Assembly (NCBI GenBank): GCA_020724325.1
Contig: DYHC01000076.1
Span: forward strand, 616 to 8,298
Direction of reading: 5' to 3'
DNA: 7,683 bases
Origin: Melioribacter roseus
GTDB taxonomy: Bacteria > Bacteroidota > Ignavibacteria > Ignavibacteriales > Melioribacteraceae
Numbering within the stretch: position 1 is the first letter of the stretch; each line of letters opens with the position of its first letter. Below, in pieces: positions 1 through 6,685 of the stretch. A model generated the notes under the pieces. That model was not told the DNA's origin. It did not search any database and saw only the letters and a list, made by a program, of their open reading frames with translations. The position numbers and the translations under genes were made by a program.

Positions 1-279
1 TACCACATAAGGTTCGGCACGAATTAAAAATTCTTTTGATTCATATCCTATGTACGAAATTATCACGGTTAAAAGTTTATCGTGCGGAAGAGATGCCATT
101 AGGAAAAATCCTCTGTGGTCTGTTGATGCACCTCTATTCAATTCGGGGATAAAAATATTAGCGTACGGTAAAGATTCACCGCTAGTAGAATCTGCAACAA
201 AACCTCTTAACATTCCTCGGTTTTGTCCAAGTATTAATGATGATGCTATAAGTAATAAAACAACGGTAAATTTTTTCAT
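1..279 (-). CDS. Exported protein with carboxypeptidase-regulatory-like N-terminal domain, partial (TonB-dependent receptor-like)
   Basis: This minus-strand frame is open from an ATG at 279-277 to the window edge, giving 93 codons with no stop, so the gene is 3'-truncated by the window. Residues 1-19 form a signal peptide (MKK, then a run of Val/Leu/Ile, ending near 'SLILGQ'). There is no lipobox Cys, so a type I signal is likely. Residues ~23-90 match the carboxypeptidase-D regulatory-like beta-sandwich: 'LRGFVADSTSGESLPYANI', then 'RGASTDHRGFF' and 'ISYIGYE'. In Bacteroidota this fold commonly precedes the plug and barrel of TonB-dependent outer-membrane receptors, but it also occurs on other surface proteins, and the part that would decide lies outside the window. 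The upstream ribosome-binding site is A-rich and weak (AAAGAAAAAC). The gene is divergent from carA. The domain call is firm; the receptor identity is an inference. Confidence 0.8.
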   Translation of the reverse strand, partial: MKKFTVVLLLIASSLILGQNRGMLRGFVADSTSGESLPYANIFIPELNRGASTDHRGFFLMASLPHDKLLTVIISYIGYESKEFLIRAEPYVV

Positions 280-608
280 AGTTTTTCTTTTTGATGCAAT
301 TCTAAATTAAACAAGTAATAAATGGAATGAAATACCAATTAACCGCTTCTGAAAAAATATGAATAGCACACTGGTTAGAAGATAAAACGGACATGATTTC
401 ATTTACACCATCCTGTACTCTCAAAACCAATCTTTAAGAAGACTCTATTAATTACTGGTATAAAAAAAATTAAATGCAAATTCTGTAACAACTCTATTTT
501 TTCCAATGGTAAAATTTTGTTACCTTTTGCGGGCAATTTTCAAAATTTTCGTAATCTGGAATCACTCCCCTGCCCAGACCAATTCTTAATTACAATTAGG
601 ATTTTAAA
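280..608. other. Divergent intergenic region upstream of carA
   Basis: These 329 bases separate the start of the minus-strand exported protein from the start of carA, so both promoters should lie here. I see no convincing ORF, tRNA or riboswitch. The best carA promoter candidate is TACCTTTTG at 521-529, close to the Bacteroidota -7 element (TAnnTTTG) but one base too long and without a good TTTG box 19-21 bp upstream. For the minus-strand gene, TAATTTAG (302-309 complement) is a one-mismatch -7 element, also without a clear -33 box. The octamer ACTCTATT occurs twice (442-449 and 491-498), which may be chance. A short inverted repeat, TAATT-AC-AATTA (587-598), runs into the carA Shine-Dalgarno sequence. 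Confidence 0.5.
598..601 (+). promoter_or_regulatory. Ribosome-binding site deciding the TTG start of carA
   Basis: AGGA at 598-601 lies 7 bases before the TTG at 609. No ATG or GTG at a sensible position competes, and the protein read from this TTG begins at the expected place for CarA. The site overlaps the 3' arm of an AT-rich inverted repeat (585-600), which in RNA could pair with and partly hide it. Confidence 0.6.
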
Positions 609-1691
609 TTGAGCAAAAAAACCGCAATCAAGAACAGAGCTAGACTAATACTCAAAAACGGAAATATTTTTGAAGGAACAATTTTCGGATACCAAACATC
701 TGCTGCGGGGGAAGTTGTATTCAACACCGGAATGGTGGGTTATCCCGAAACACTAACCGACCCGTCTTACAAAGGTCAGATTCTTGTAATGACTTATCCA
801 TTAATCGGCAACTACGGAATTCCCGTATTTAATATAAATGAAGACATTCCAAAATATTTTGAATCGAATAAAATTCAAATTCAGGGATTGGTAGTTTCGG
901 AACAGTCCGAACTTTTCAGCCATTGGAATGGATTTCAAAGTTTATCCAACTGGTTAAAACGATACCACATTCCGGGAATCTATGGAATTGATACAAGAAG
1001 ATTAACCAAAATTTTGCGCGAACACGGTACAATGTTAGGCAAGATATTAATTGGTGATGATAAAATTGACTACTACGACCCTGACGTAGAGGATTTAATT
1101 TCTAAGGTAACAGTTGCCAAAAGAGAGAAATATGGAAACGGAAGCACAAAAATTTTATTGATTGACTGCGGTTGTAAAAAGAGCATACTAACAAACCTTT
1201 TGCAAAGAGATGTTACAGTAATAAAGGTTCCATATAACTATGAATTTGACGGCGAAGATTTTGACGGTGTTGTAATATCGAACGGACCGGGGAACCCGGC
1301 AATTTATAAACAGCTTATTGAATCAACACAAAAATTATTGAAGAAGCAGGTTCCTCTCCTTGGAATCTGTATGGGTCATCAAATACTTTCATTAGCCGCC
1401 GGCACAAAAACATATAAATTAAAATACGGACATAGAAGTCAGAACCAGCCGGTTAAAGAAATAGATTCTAACAAATGTTATGTAACATCTCAGAACCATA
1501 GTTTTGCTGTTGATACAAAATCTTTACCTCGCGGATGGGAACCCTGGTTCGAAAATCTGAATGATTATTCCAACGAAGGAATTCGACATGAAAAACTTCC
1601 GTTTAGAAGCGTTCAATTTCATCCAGAAGCAGCGCCCGGACCTGTCGATACTTCATTCATATTCGATGAATTCTTAAAAGATCTGAAATAA
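609..1691 (+). CDS. carA: Carbamoyl-phosphate synthase (glutamine-hydrolysing), small subunit CarA
   Basis: This is the glutaminase subunit of cytoplasmic carbamoyl-phosphate synthase. It hydrolyses glutamine and passes ammonia to CarB for arginine and pyrimidine synthesis. At 360 residues it is full length (B. subtilis and E. coli proteins are about 364 and 382). The CarA-specific N-terminal domain covers ~10-145, with '[20 protein letters not shown]' (34-53), 'TYPLIGNYG' (62-70) and '[17 protein letters not shown]' (126-142). The class I glutamine amidotransferase domain follows from ~180. Its nucleophile is Cys254 in '[10 protein letters not shown]', with His338 and Glu340 in 'VQFHPEA' completing the triad, so the active site is intact. 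'[12 protein letters not shown]' and 'SNGPGNP' are Bacteroidota-like variants of the usual motifs. Translation starts at TTG with AGGA 7 bases upstream. The stop is 8 bp before carB, so the two are surely co-transcribed. Confidence 0.97.
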   Translation: MSKKTAIKNRARLILKNGNIFEGTIFGYQTSAAGEVVFNTGMVGYPETLTDPSYKGQILVMTYPLIGNYGIPVFNINEDIPKYFESNKIQIQGLVVSEQSELFSHWNGFQSLSNWLKRYHIPGIYGIDTRRLTKILREHGTMLGKILIGDDKIDYYDPDVEDLISKVTVAKREKYGNGSTKILLIDCGCKKSILTNLLQRDVTVIKVPYNYEFDGEDFDGVVISNGPGNPAIYKQLIESTQKLLKKQVPLLGICMGHQILSLAAGTKTYKLKYGHRSQNQPVKEIDSNKCYVTSQNHSFAVDTKSLPRGWEPWFENLNDYSNEGIRHEKLPFRSVQFHPEAAPGPVDTSFIFDEFLKDLK

Positions 1692-1694
1692 GGA
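1691..1694 (+). promoter_or_regulatory. Ribosome-binding site of carB
   Basis: AGGA overlaps the last base of the carA stop codon (TAA, 1689-1691) and sits 5 bases before the carB ATG at 1700. The tight spacing implies translational coupling of the two subunits. Confidence 0.6.
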
Positions 1695-1699
1695 AATTA

Positions 1700-2563
1700 A
1701 TGAAACACAAAAAAGTTTTAATAATTGGAAGCTCTGCTCTTAAAATTGGCGAAGCCGGCGAGTTCGATTACTCCGGTTCACAGGCTATCAAGGCTCTTAA
1801 AGAAGAAAGAATTTATACTATTCTTATTAATCCTAATATTGCTACTATACAAACATCGGATTACCTGGCAGATAAAGTTTACCTCCTTCCTATTAATACT
1901 CATTATGTTGAAAGAGTAATAGAGAAAGAAAAACCAGATGGAATTATTCTTGGTTTTGGAGGTCAAACTGCTTTAAACTGCGGATTGGCATTACATAGAG
2001 AGGGAATATTAAAAAAACATAAAGTAGAGGTACTTGGTACACAGATAGAGACAATTGAAAATACGGAAGACCGACAGCTATTCTGTAATAAACTTTCAGA
2101 AATAGATGTAAAGTTTCCGCGAAGCAACGCAGTAAACACGGTAGAGGATGCTGTTCAATATGCAGAAGAAATCGGCTTTCCGGTAATTATTAGAATTGCT
2201 TATGCACTTGGCGGTCTTGGTTCCGGAATATGCAGAAGTAAAAATGAAGTGAAAAGAATTGCTTCTAAAGCTCTTTCGTATTCATCCCAAATTTTAGTTG
2301 AAGAATATCTTGAAGGATGGAAAGAAATTGAATACGAGGTTGTTAGAGATAAATATGATAACTGCATAACCGTCTGCAATATGGAAAACATTGATCCAAT
2401 GGGCATTCACACCGGCGAAAGCATTGTTGTTGCGCCGAGCCAAACTCTTACCAATAACGAATATCATAAACTCCGCGAAATTGCCATCAGAACCATACGT
2501 CACCTTGGAATTGTAGGTGAATGTAATATTCAATATGCTCTCGATCCTAAATCAGAAGAGTAA
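1700..2563 (+). CDS. carB: Carbamoyl-phosphate synthase large subunit CarB, N-terminal fragment (frameshifted)
   Basis: This is the first 287 residues of CarB, the subunit that makes carbamoyl phosphate from bicarbonate, ammonia and two ATP. The 5' end is normal: '[20 protein letters not shown]' (17-36), 'GFGGQTALN' (85-93), the ATP-grasp core '[13 protein letters not shown]' (164-176), '[20 protein letters not shown]' (201-220) and '[18 protein letters not shown]' (234-251). It stops abruptly after '[12 protein letters not shown]' at a TAA (2561-2563). The usual large subunit is about 1,060-1,075 residues. The metal ligands expected next (E. coli Glu299 and Asn301 in 'VIEMN') are encoded just downstream in another frame as 'VIEVN'. 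Alone, this piece has an incomplete first ATP-grasp site and no second synthetase half, so it should not be active. Family identity is certain. Whether the break is genomic or a sequence error cannot be told here. Confidence 0.93.
   Translation: MKHKKVLIIGSSALKIGEAGEFDYSGSQAIKALKEERIYTILINPNIATIQTSDYLADKVYLLPINTHYVERVIEKEKPDGIILGFGGQTALNCGLALHREGILKKHKVEVLGTQIETIENTEDRQLFCNKLSEIDVKFPRSNAVNTVEDAVQYAEEIGFPVIIRIAYALGGLGSGICRSKNEVKRIASKALSYSSQILVEEYLEGWKEIEYEVVRDKYDNCITVCNMENIDPMGIHTGESIVVAPSQTLTNNEYHKLREIAIRTIRHLGIVGECNIQYALDPKSEE
2551..2562 (+). other. carB: Frameshift junction within carB
   Basis: The upstream frame reads ...DPKSEE-stop at 2561. The frame used downstream is open from 2551, and its homology begins at GTA (2560-2562) as '[12 protein letters not shown]'. 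From the conserved Gln of 'NIQ' to the Glu of 'VIEVN' the E. coli first ATP-grasp domain has 14 steps, but joining the two frames here gives 12. Seven missing bases would restore both frame and spacing ('KSEE-YR-VIEVN' in relatives as I recall them). If the lost codons were TAY AGA, the ancestral sequence held two GAGTA copies 2 bases apart, and loss of one copy plus the spacer would leave exactly what is seen. The 7-base size and the ancestral codons are inference. Confidence 0.75.
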
Positions 2564-4872
2564 TTGAAGTAAATGCACGGCTATCGAGAAGTTCTGCGCT
2601 TGCATCCAAAACAACCGGCTACCCTCTTGCCTTTATTGCAGCTAAACTTGCATTGGGATATGGATTGTATGAATTACCTAATTCAATCACAAAAACTACA
2701 AAAGCATTTTTTGAACCGGCTCTGGATTATATAGTTATAAAAGTGCCTCGGTGGGATTTAAAGAAATTCCGGTTAGTAAAACGCAAGCTTGGCTCTTCTA
2801 TGAAATCTGTAGGCGAAGTAATGGCTATTGGTAGAAAGTTTGAAGAAGCAATTCAAAAAGCAATGCGTATGCTTGATATAGGCGTAGAAGGTTTAACTGC
2901 AAGCAGAACAAAAGTTGAATTTGAGGAATTGGAAGAAGCGCTTAAAAATCCAACAGAGGAAAGAATCTTTGCGGTTATTCAAGCTCTTAAGCAGGGTTAT
3001 TCGGTTGATTGGGTTCATTCATTAACTCACATTAATAAATGGTTCATATATAAAATTCAGAACATTGTTAATATCGAAAAGAAAATCGGTTCCTATAAAA
3101 ACCTTAGTAAAGAATTATTATTAGAAGCAAAACAGCACGGATTTTCTGACCGCCAGATTGCAAACCTGTTAGGCAAAGACGCGCACGATGTATATCTGCT
3201 AAGAAAGAAATATTCAATCAATCCTTTCATTCAGCATATTGATACTCTGGCTGCAGAATACCCGGCAAAAACTAATTATCTCTACCTATCATATAACAGC
3301 ACAATACACGATTTCGATTTCAAATTAAAGGGAAGTATTGTAATAATCGGTTCCGGTCCCTACCGGATTGGAAGCTCGGTAGAATTTGACTGGTGCTGCG
3401 TAAATACCGGAAAAACATTGAGAGAACTCGGTTATAAAACCGTAATTGTAAACTGCAATCCGGAAACTGTTAGTACAGATTATGATCAGTCCGATGCTCT
3501 CTTCTTCGAAGAGTTAACAACAGAAACGATATGGGAAATATATAATTCGATAAAACCAAAGGGTGTAATTGTATCTATGGGCGGACAAACGCCAAACAAT
3601 CTTGCATTAAAACTTCATAAGATCGGAATAAAAATACTTGGAACATCGCCTCAATCAATTGATAAGGCGGAAGACAGAAGTAAATTTTCTACTTTGCTTG
3701 ATGAACTCGAAATTGAACAGCCGGAATGGAGTAAACTTTCAACGCTTCAGGATGCTCTTACTTTCGCAAATATAGTCGGTTACCCTGTACTTGTACGCCC
3801 TTCGTATGTATTGAGCGGAGCTGCAATGGCTATTGCAACGGATGATATAGAGTTAACAAAGTTTTTGCAAAAAGCTGTTAACGTTTCTCCGGAATCTCCG
3901 GTTGTAATCTCTAAATTTTTGGTAAATGCTAAAGAGCTTGAATTTGATGCAGTTGCACAAAATGGTAAAATTATTTGTTCTGCTATTTCGGAACATGTTG
4001 AAAATGCCGGAGTTCACTCCGGAGATGCTACTCTTGTACTTCCGGCACAAAGAACTTATCTTGAAACAATAAGACAGATTAAGAAATTTTCTTCGGACAT
4101 TTCAAAATCTCTAAACATTAACGGACCGTTCAACATCCAGTTCCTTGCCAAGGATAATAAAGTAAAAGTTATTGAATGTAATTTGCGTGCTTCAAGAAGT
4201 TTTCCGTTCATTTCAAAAACATTAAAGAAAAATTTTATTGAAGTTGCCACAAAAGTAATTGTAGGCAAAAAAGTAGATGTAATTCAGGATAATATTTATA
4301 CGCTCGATTATGTTGGTGTTAAAGCGCCAGAGTTTTCATTTACAAGACTGGAGGGCGCCGACCCTACAACCGGTGTTGAGATGGCTTCAACGGGCGAGGT
4401 CGCTTGTCTTGGCAATGATTTCGACGAAGCGTTTCTTAAAGCACTTACAGCCGTGGGATATAAATTTCCGATTAAATCCGTACTTATCTCTTCAGGTACA
4501 ATCGAATCCAAATCCGAATTATTGGAACCTGCAAGACAGCTGATAAAACTTGGTATAGTTTTCTATGCAACCCCCGGAACGGCTAAATTTATGAAAGCTA
4601 ACGATATTCCTGTCGAAACTCTTGAATGGCCTTTAAGCGGCAAATCTCCTAACTCAATCGACATACTAAAATCCGGCCAAATAGACCTGGTAATTAACAT
4701 TCCTAAAAATTTTCAGGAAGAGGAATTAACCAACGACTATTTAATCCGCAGAACCGCTGTCGATTACAAAATACCCTTAATAACAAACCGGCAGCTGGCT
4801 ATGCGGTTAACCGAAGCTCTTTCTAACAAAAATCCATTGAATCTTCTAATTAAGAGCTGGGACGAATATTAA
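2560..4872 (+). CDS. carB: Carbamoyl-phosphate synthase large subunit CarB, C-terminal fragment (frameshifted)
   Basis: This is the remaining ~770 residues of CarB. It opens with '[20 protein letters not shown]', the metal-binding end of the first ATP-grasp domain, continues through the oligomerisation region, and has a complete second synthetase half. That half holds '[20 protein letters not shown]' (~3346-3402), '[15 protein letters not shown]', '[13 protein letters not shown]' and the second ligand motif '[12 protein letters not shown]'. The C-terminal MGS-like allosteric domain begins near 4465 and carries '[11 protein letters not shown]' and '[14 protein letters not shown]', ending 'IKSWDEY'. 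No ATG or GTG lies at the start of the homology. The first possible initiator is a TTG at 2653, inside a conserved 'ALGYGL' stretch and without a ribosome-binding site, so this is not an independent gene. Joined to the 5' part it gives ~1,059 residues, normal for CarB, and no other lesion is visible. Confidence 0.93.
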   Translation, partial: VIEVNARLSRSSALASKTTGYPLAFIAAKLALGYGLYELPNSITKTTKAFFEPALDYIVIKVPRWDLKKFRLVKRKLGSSMKSVGEVMAIGRKFEEAIQKAMRMLDIGVEGLTASRTKVEFEELEEALKNPTEERIFAVIQALKQGYSVDWVHSLTHINKWFIYKIQNIVNIEKKIGSYKNLSKELLLEAKQHGFSDRQIANLLGKDAHDVYLLRKKYSINPFIQHIDTLAAEYPAKTNYLYLSYNSTIHDFDFKLKGSIVIIGSGPYRIGSSVEFDWCCVNTGKTLRELGYKTVIVNCNPETVSTDYDQSDALFFEELTTETIWEIYNSIKPKGVIVSMGGQTPNNLALKLHKIGIKILGTSPQSIDKAEDRSKFSTLLDELEIEQPEWSKLSTLQDALTFANIVGYPVLVRPSYVLSGAAMAIATDDIELTKFLQKAVNVSPESPVVISKFLVNAKELEFDAVAQNGKIICSAISEHVENAGVHSGDATLVLPAQRTYLETIRQIKKFSSDISKSLNINGPFNIQFLAKDNKVKVIECNLRASRSFPFISKTLKKNFIEVATKVIVGKKVDVIQDNIYTLDYVGVKAPEFSFTRLEGADPTTGVEMASTGEVACLGNDFDEAFLKALTAVGYKFPIKSVLISSGTIESKSELLEPARQLIKLGIVFYATPGTAKFMKANDIPVETLEWPLSGKSPNSIDILKSGQIDLVINIPKNFQEEELTNDYLIRRTAVDYKIPLITNRQLAMRLTEALSNKNPLNLLIKSWDEY

Positions 4873-4884
4873 TGCAAAAAAGTA

Positions 4885-4915
4885 TCTGCTCTTTTTAAAC
4901 TTATAACTATATTTG
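4885..4915 (+). promoter_or_regulatory. Candidate Bacteroidota-type promoter for the receiver-domain gene
   Basis: TATATTTG at 4908-4915 matches the Bacteroidota -7 consensus TAnnTTTG exactly. TCTG at 4885-4888 is a 3-of-4 match to the -33 TTTG box, with a 19-bp spacer. Transcription would begin near 4922, leaving a ~19-base leader before the ATG at 4941. This suggests that the receiver gene is not solely dependent on carAB read-through. In AT-rich DNA a chance match is possible. Confidence 0.45.
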
Positions 4916-4940
4916 TTATGGTAAATAAAGAAAGCTTATC

Positions 4941-5342
4941 ATGACAACACATGAAAAGCCCGTATTGTTAATTGTTGAAGACGATTTCGAAAATCAAAAG
5001 TTCTTACAGTTTTTCCTCCGCAAATATTTCACTATAGAAGTATGTGATTCCGCAGAAACTTTTTATCTAAAAATGAAACTGCAGCTGTTCGATATAATTC
5101 TGATGGATATTTCATTAAAAGGAAAAAAGGACGGTCTGCAATTAACAAGGGAAATCAGAAACTCAGCCGATAACCCAAACATACCAATTGTGGGTTTATC
5201 TGCGCATGCATTTCAGAAAGATAAAGACAACGCTTACGATGCCGGCGTGGATCTCTTTATTACAAAACCTGTTCAGAACGATGTTCTGCTGGATGCTTTA
5301 TTCAATACTTTGTATCTAAAGACGGGCAAAAAGTATCAATAA
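4941..5342 (+). CDS. Stand-alone response regulator receiver domain (CheY/Spo0F-like)
   Basis: This 133-residue protein is a single receiver domain, expected to accept a phosphoryl group from a histidine kinase in the cytoplasm. The acidic pocket is Glu13-Asp14-Asp15 in 'LLIVEDDFENQKFL'. The phospho-acceptor is Asp56 in 'IILMDISL', the switch Ser is Ser87 in 'VGLSAHAF', and the conserved Lys is Lys109 in 'FITKPV'. All key residues are present, so it should be phosphorylatable. There is no DNA-binding or enzymatic output domain after residue ~125, so it would signal through protein contact or act in a phosphorelay. Its wording resembles receivers attached to hybrid kinases. No kinase gene is visible nearby, so the partner is unknown. 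It follows carB by 68 bp, apparently with its own promoter. The upstream ribosome-binding site is weak (AAAGAAAG). Confidence 0.92.
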   Translation: MTTHEKPVLLIVEDDFENQKFLQFFLRKYFTIEVCDSAETFYLKMKLQLFDIILMDISLKGKKDGLQLTREIRNSADNPNIPIVGLSAHAFQKDKDNAYDAGVDLFITKPVQNDVLLDALFNTLYLKTGKKYQ

Positions 5343-5418
5343 TTTTTTTCCTTGGTTTCAAACTATTTTCAGTAACCAATCTCCAGCTGCTGCCGTCTAA
5401 ACTCGCAAATTATTTTTT

Positions 5419-5422
5419 AGGA
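5419..5422 (+). promoter_or_regulatory. Ribosome-binding site of the exported beta-rich protein
   Basis: AGGA at 5419-5422 lies 8 bases before the ATG at 5431. That ATG is also the first codon of a textbook signal peptide, so the start is well supported. Confidence 0.55.
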
Positions 5423-5430
5423 AAACTACA

Positions 5431-6324
5431 ATGAATAAAAAATTACTCTTATTCCTTATCTTTTTTATTGCTCTCTCATTTTCTACTAAAGCACAGAATT
5501 CAAATTTATCAAAAGGTAATAAGTGGGATTGGGATGACGACTGGCAGCATTGGAAAAGCGGCAATCCATTTATAGAACTTAACCTGGGGCTTGGTAAATT
5601 GGATCATAAAAAATTATTTAGCAAACTTTCCGATGTCGGGTCCCTTGAAATTAAATTGGGATTTGCTGCCCAAGATGAACCATACGAAGAAGGAATTCAA
5701 TACTTTGACGAGAAATATACATTTCTATCTAAAATGTCGTCAAGTTTTAGACACGAAAAAAGAAAATATACCGAACTGCCTTCTGAATTATTAAGGTTTG
5801 GATTCGGCAAAAGGAACGGTTACGGATATGATTTGGAAAATATTAAAATAAAGCCGTACGTACTATCGGCATTTTCCTGGGCTAAGCTTGAAATGAAAGA
5901 TTACCCGGTTTCAATTATGCAATTTATCGGAGCTCCACAGGCTATAGACGATGCTGAAATTCTTAAAAGATTCGATGGTAATTTCCGATTTGGAACATTG
6001 GCAGAGGGAGGAATAAGTCTGCGTTTGGGAATCGTTTCTTTAAATGCCGGATATGAAACCGCTGTTATATTCCCCCGTTATGTTTTCTGGAAACATATTG
6101 GCAGTTATGCTATTGAGTTGATAGGATTAAATGCTCTGGATAAATTTATTGACGAAGTAATTGATGCATCTCCGGCAGCCGGACCAATTGTAAATTTTCT
6201 ACTGAAGAACGGTTACAATTTTGCATTCTATACTTTAAAGAAAGATAAGATGAACTGGCCTTTTGATTCTGAATCTCCCTTAACATACGAAACTTTCAAG
6301 TTTGGTGTAACATTTACTTTCTAA
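5431..6324 (+). CDS. Exported, probably outer-membrane beta-rich protein of unknown function
   Basis: I do not recognise the family. The 297-residue product starts with a clear type I signal peptide: MNKK, a hydrophobic core of Leu/Ile/Phe (5-17), then 'STKA' with cleavage likely after Ala21 before Gln22, the usual Bacteroidota style. The mature N-terminus is strikingly rich in Trp and Asp (residues 31-42, 'KWDWDDDWQHWK'). The rest contains several amphipathic strand-like stretches: 'FIELNLGLGKL', 'SLEIKLGFAA', 'KPYVLSAFSWAKLEM', 'LAEGGISLRLGIVSLNAGYE'. It ends in 'FKFGVTFTF', with the terminal Phe typical of outer-membrane barrels. A small barrel or a periplasmic beta protein is therefore plausible, but function is unknown. 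It has a good AGGA ribosome-binding site and follows the receiver gene by 88 bp with no obvious terminator between. A palindromic repeat begins 2 bases after its stop codon. Confidence 0.8.
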   Translation: MNKKLLLFLIFFIALSFSTKAQNSNLSKGNKWDWDDDWQHWKSGNPFIELNLGLGKLDHKKLFSKLSDVGSLEIKLGFAAQDEPYEEGIQYFDEKYTFLSKMSSSFRHEKRKYTELPSELLRFGFGKRNGYGYDLENIKIKPYVLSAFSWAKLEMKDYPVSIMQFIGAPQAIDDAEILKRFDGNFRFGTLAEGGISLRLGIVSLNAGYETAVIFPRYVFWKHIGSYAIELIGLNALDKFIDEVIDASPAAGPIVNFLLKNGYNFAFYTLKKDKMNWPFDSESPLTYETFKFGVTFTF

Positions 6325-6325
6325 A

Positions 6326-6373
6326 TATTATTGTAGAGACGCCATATATGGCGTCTCTACGACACCAATAATA
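6326..6373. repeat. Two-tier intergenic palindrome with a perfect 28-bp core
   Basis: The core, 6333-6360, is a perfect palindrome with arms GTAGAGACGCCATA and TATGGCGTCTCTAC meeting between 6346 and 6347. An outer inverted repeat, TATTATTG (6326-6333) and CAATAATA (6366-6373), encloses it, with five unpaired bases (GACAC, 6361-6365) on the right side. It fills the gap between the exported protein's stop codon and the readable start of cupin homology. Arms of the form GTAGAGACG...CGTCTCTAC are, to my knowledge, recurrent in dispersed small palindromic repeats of cyanobacteria and some other bacteria, so a mobile repeat of the REP/MITE sort is likely. No T-run follows the stem, which argues against a standard rho-independent terminator, although RNA from either strand would form a very stable hairpin. 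Only one copy is present in this window. Confidence 0.85.
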
Positions 6374-6418
6374 AATTTACCCGAAGCCGATCTTCCTTTT
6401 AAAGGTGCAACCGCTTAT

Positions 6419-6685
6419 TTGTCACAAGGCAATAATCACCAAATTCTATTCATGAAATTTGATGAAGACATTGAATTGCCGGCACACTCGCATAATGCAC
6501 AATGGGGAATAGTGCTTGAAGGACAGATTGAGCTAATAATTGGGGGAATTAAAAATTTATTCAAAAAAGGCGACAGATACTTTATACCAAAAGGAACAAT
6601 ACATTCTGGAAAGATATTTGCTGGTTATTCCGACATCACTTACTTCGACCAACCAGACAGATACAAAATAAAAACGAAAGATTAA
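6419..6685 (+). CDS. Small cupin-domain protein, 5' end apparently lost
   Basis: This is a single cupin beta-barrel, usually a metal-binding fold in the cytoplasm; the substrate is unknown. Numbering from the TTG at 6419, motif 1 is 'LPAHSHNAQWGIVLEG' (20-35) with His23, His25 and Gln28. Motif 2 is 'GDRYFIPKGTIH' (51-62) with His62. These give a plausible metal site with Gln in place of the usual Glu. The tail 'GYSDITYFDQPDRYK' is also familiar from this small-cupin group. The frame is open upstream to 6311 and reads 'NLPEADLPFKGATAYL' at 6374-6421, which looks like the family's normal N-terminus. Yet there is no in-frame ATG, GTG or TTG before 6419, because the frame runs straight into the palindrome at 6326-6373. 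TTG 6419 is thus a default start that drops conserved sequence, and its nearest AGG is 13 bases away. The gene may be a pseudogene, or use a rare start codon. Confidence 0.75.
   Translation: MSQGNNHQILFMKFDEDIELPAHSHNAQWGIVLEGQIELIIGGIKNLFKKGDRYFIPKGTIHSGKIFAGYSDITYFDQPDRYKIKTKD

Noticed and set aside
50..310. Plus-strand ORF of 86 codons at the left edge
   Set aside because: It has no recognisable domain and no ribosome-binding site, and it lies antisense to a minus-strand frame with a clear signal peptide and regulatory-like domain.
442..498. Direct repeat ACTCTATT (442-449 and 491-498) upstream of carA as an operator pair
   Set aside because: It is a single pair of octamers in AT-rich DNA, 41 bases apart, with no symmetry or link to a promoter; chance is a sufficient explanation.
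2545..2566. Programmed -1 ribosomal frameshift in carB
   Set aside because: No X-XXY-YYZ slippery heptamer precedes the TAA. The last sense codons (GAA GAG) would not re-pair well in the -1 frame, and the product would be two residues short of the usual spacing.
2653..4872. Independent gene starting at TTG 2653
   Set aside because: CarB homology continues in frame upstream to 2560. The TTG encodes a Leu inside a conserved stretch, and no ribosome-binding site precedes it.
1700..4872. Natural split of CarB into two subunits, as in some archaea and Aquifex
   Set aside because: Those splits fall between the two synthetase halves (around residue 550). Here the break is at residue 287, within the first ATP-grasp domain and between its conserved ligand residues.
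5330..5352. Terminator after the receiver gene, from the T-run at 5343
   Set aside because: The T-run is present, but no GC-containing stem precedes it; only an A-run/T-run pairing is possible.
6343..6352. CArG-like CCATATATGG box at the palindrome centre
   Set aside because: It is just the middle of the palindrome. The CArG box is a eukaryotic SRF/MADS site with no meaning here.
6326..6373. Rho-independent terminator after the exported protein gene
   Set aside because: The hairpin is strong, but it is followed by GACACCAATAATA rather than a T-run. The two-tier perfect symmetry fits a repeat element better, although it may still hinder transcription.
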